A DNA stretch of 5,482 nucleotides from an uncultured Clostridia bacterium (lineage in GTDB: Bacteria > Bacillota > Clostridia > Oscillospirales > Acutalibacteraceae). Positions 4,884 through 5,482 of this stretch are shown here, piece after piece; positions within the stretch are counted from its first letter, which is position 1, and the number at the start of each line of letters is the position of its first letter. The DNA lies in the NCBI GenBank assembly GCA_937875885.1, contig CALEIO010000022.1, positions 1 through 5,482 of the forward strand. Reading direction: 5' to 3'. The translations under genes and the position numbers were made by a program. The notes below the pieces were generated by a model. The model made no database searches, was not told the DNA's origin, and worked only from the letters and a program-made list of their open reading frames with translations.

Positions 4884-5482
4884 TGATAAACGAGAAAATC
4901 ATCAAAAGTGATGAAAGAGCAATATTTGAGCTTCGCGAGCTTTACCGTCAGTACGGTTACTCCCAGTTCAAAATGTCAAAATTCGAAGAATATGACCTCT
5001 ATGTAAAGAACAAGGACTTTCTTGTTTCTGACGAGGTAATCACATTCACCGATAAAAACGGCAGACTTATGGCGCTCAAACCCGACGTAACTCTTTCCAT
5101 CATCAAAAACACATCAGACAAGCCCGGTACAATCCAGAAATTCTACTATAACGAAAACGTTTTCAGAGTTTCCAAGGGCACACATTCATTCAAAGAAATT
5201 ATGCAGTCAGGTCTTGAGTGCATCGGTGACCTGCACAACTATGAAATTGCAGAAGTTGTGCTCCTTGCAGTAAAGAGCCTTGCTCTCATCAATCAGAATT
5301 ATGTTCTGGATATCTCCCATATGGGTATTCTGTCCGCCATGCTGGATGAGATCACCGCCGAGCTGGAAGCCAAGCTGAACGCCGAAGTCGCCGCCTCTTT
5401 GTCCATCGCCGGCTGTATCGGTATTTGCTACCTGGAGCCCATCGTTGACGTTTACGCTGCCGACGGCACTCTGTACCGCTGC
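4883..5482 (+). CDS. hisZ: HisZ, ATP phosphoribosyltransferase regulatory subunit, N-terminal part (runs off right edge; aberrant tail)
   Basis: HisZ is a catalytically inactive paralog of histidyl-tRNA synthetase that pairs with the short form of HisG to catalyse and regulate the first step of histidine biosynthesis. Two hundred codons are open to the window end; complete HisZ is usually near 400. Class II synthetase-like blocks are visible: ITFTDKNGRLMALKPDVT (53-70), KFYYNENVFRV (86-96), EIMQSGLECIG (105-115) and VLDISHMGILSAMLDE (141-156). The ATG at 4883 overlaps the yerC stop, with GGAAGG about 8 bases upstream. After about residue 140 the base composition and codon usage change sharply. 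After about residue 157 the protein no longer resembles HisZ and instead ends with C178-x3-C182 and EPIVDVY, like a thioredoxin-like ferredoxin domain. The first ~155 residues are confidently HisZ. The remainder may be a chimera. Confidence 0.88.
   Translation, partial: MINEKIIKSDERAIFELRELYRQYGYSQFKMSKFEEYDLYVKNKDFLVSDEVITFTDKNGRLMALKPDVTLSIIKNTSDKPGTIQKFYYNENVFRVSKGTHSFKEIMQSGLECIGDLHNYEIAEVVLLAVKSLALINQNYVLDISHMGILSAMLDEITAELEAKLNAEVAASLSIAGCIGICYLEPIVDVYAADGTLYRC
5303..5482. other. Compositional break in hisZ; probable foreign or misassembled segment
   Basis: Bases 5341-5482 are about 61% G+C by hand count, against about 42-47% in two 60-base samples of the preceding hisZ. In the first ~140 codons leucine is almost always CTT or CTC (one CTG). 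From about 5310 on it is CTG seven times and TTG once, and alanine shifts from mainly GCA to mainly GCC. The reading frame stays open. HisZ similarity persists to about 5350, then a thioredoxin-like ferredoxin pattern appears. The join could be an assembly artefact, a recombination or, less likely, a real fusion. Confidence 0.6.

Overview
The window looks like chromosomal DNA from an anaerobic, moderately AT-rich bacterium of the Clostridia (Firmicutes). The evidence is strong purine-rich ribosome-binding sites (AGGAGG, GAGGAG), a YerC-type TrpR-family regulator placed directly ahead of hisZ, an LDH-type NAD dehydrogenase, a Rex-like operator, and HdrB/HdrC electron-transfer proteins. I cannot assign a genus. 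I see no tRNA, rRNA, CRISPR array, insertion sequence or phage gene.

Left part (1-3541, minus strand): one apparent operon, in transcription order an LDH/MDH-family dehydrogenase (3367-2423), class II fumarase fumC (2365-989), hdrB (949-158) and hdrC (165 to beyond position 1). The gaps are 57 and 39 bases, and hdrB and hdrC overlap by 8 bases. The dehydrogenase has an LDH-like body but carries Arg at the residue that separates malate from lactate enzymes. The operon therefore reads as the reductive arm of the TCA cycle: oxaloacetate to malate to fumarate, followed by HdrBC-type iron-sulfur proteins that could feed electrons to a fumarate reductase or another flavoprotein encoded past the left edge. 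Upstream of the operon are an 18-base match to the Rex operator, two -10 boxes and two overlapping palindromes, which suggests control by the NADH/NAD+ ratio.

Middle (3576-4434, plus strand): sfsA is divergent from the operon, with its own promoter and a long hairpin terminator. Its promoter lies inside the 5' end of the longest open frame, so the true start is at 3651.

Right part (4488-5482, plus strand): a good sigma-A-type promoter drives yerC and then hisZ, which overlap by one base (TAATG). This is the start of a histidine biosynthesis operon. In the last ~180 bases of hisZ, base composition and codon choice change abruptly, and the final ~45 residues stop resembling HisZ and look instead like a thioredoxin-like [2Fe-2S] domain. 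This is probably an assembly chimera or recombination junction at the edge of the sequence.

There is no strong case for a wholly new system. The most interesting items are the natural Arg-for-Gln switch in the LDH scaffold, its linkage to fumarase and HdrBC under a Rex-like site, and the hisZ tail anomaly.
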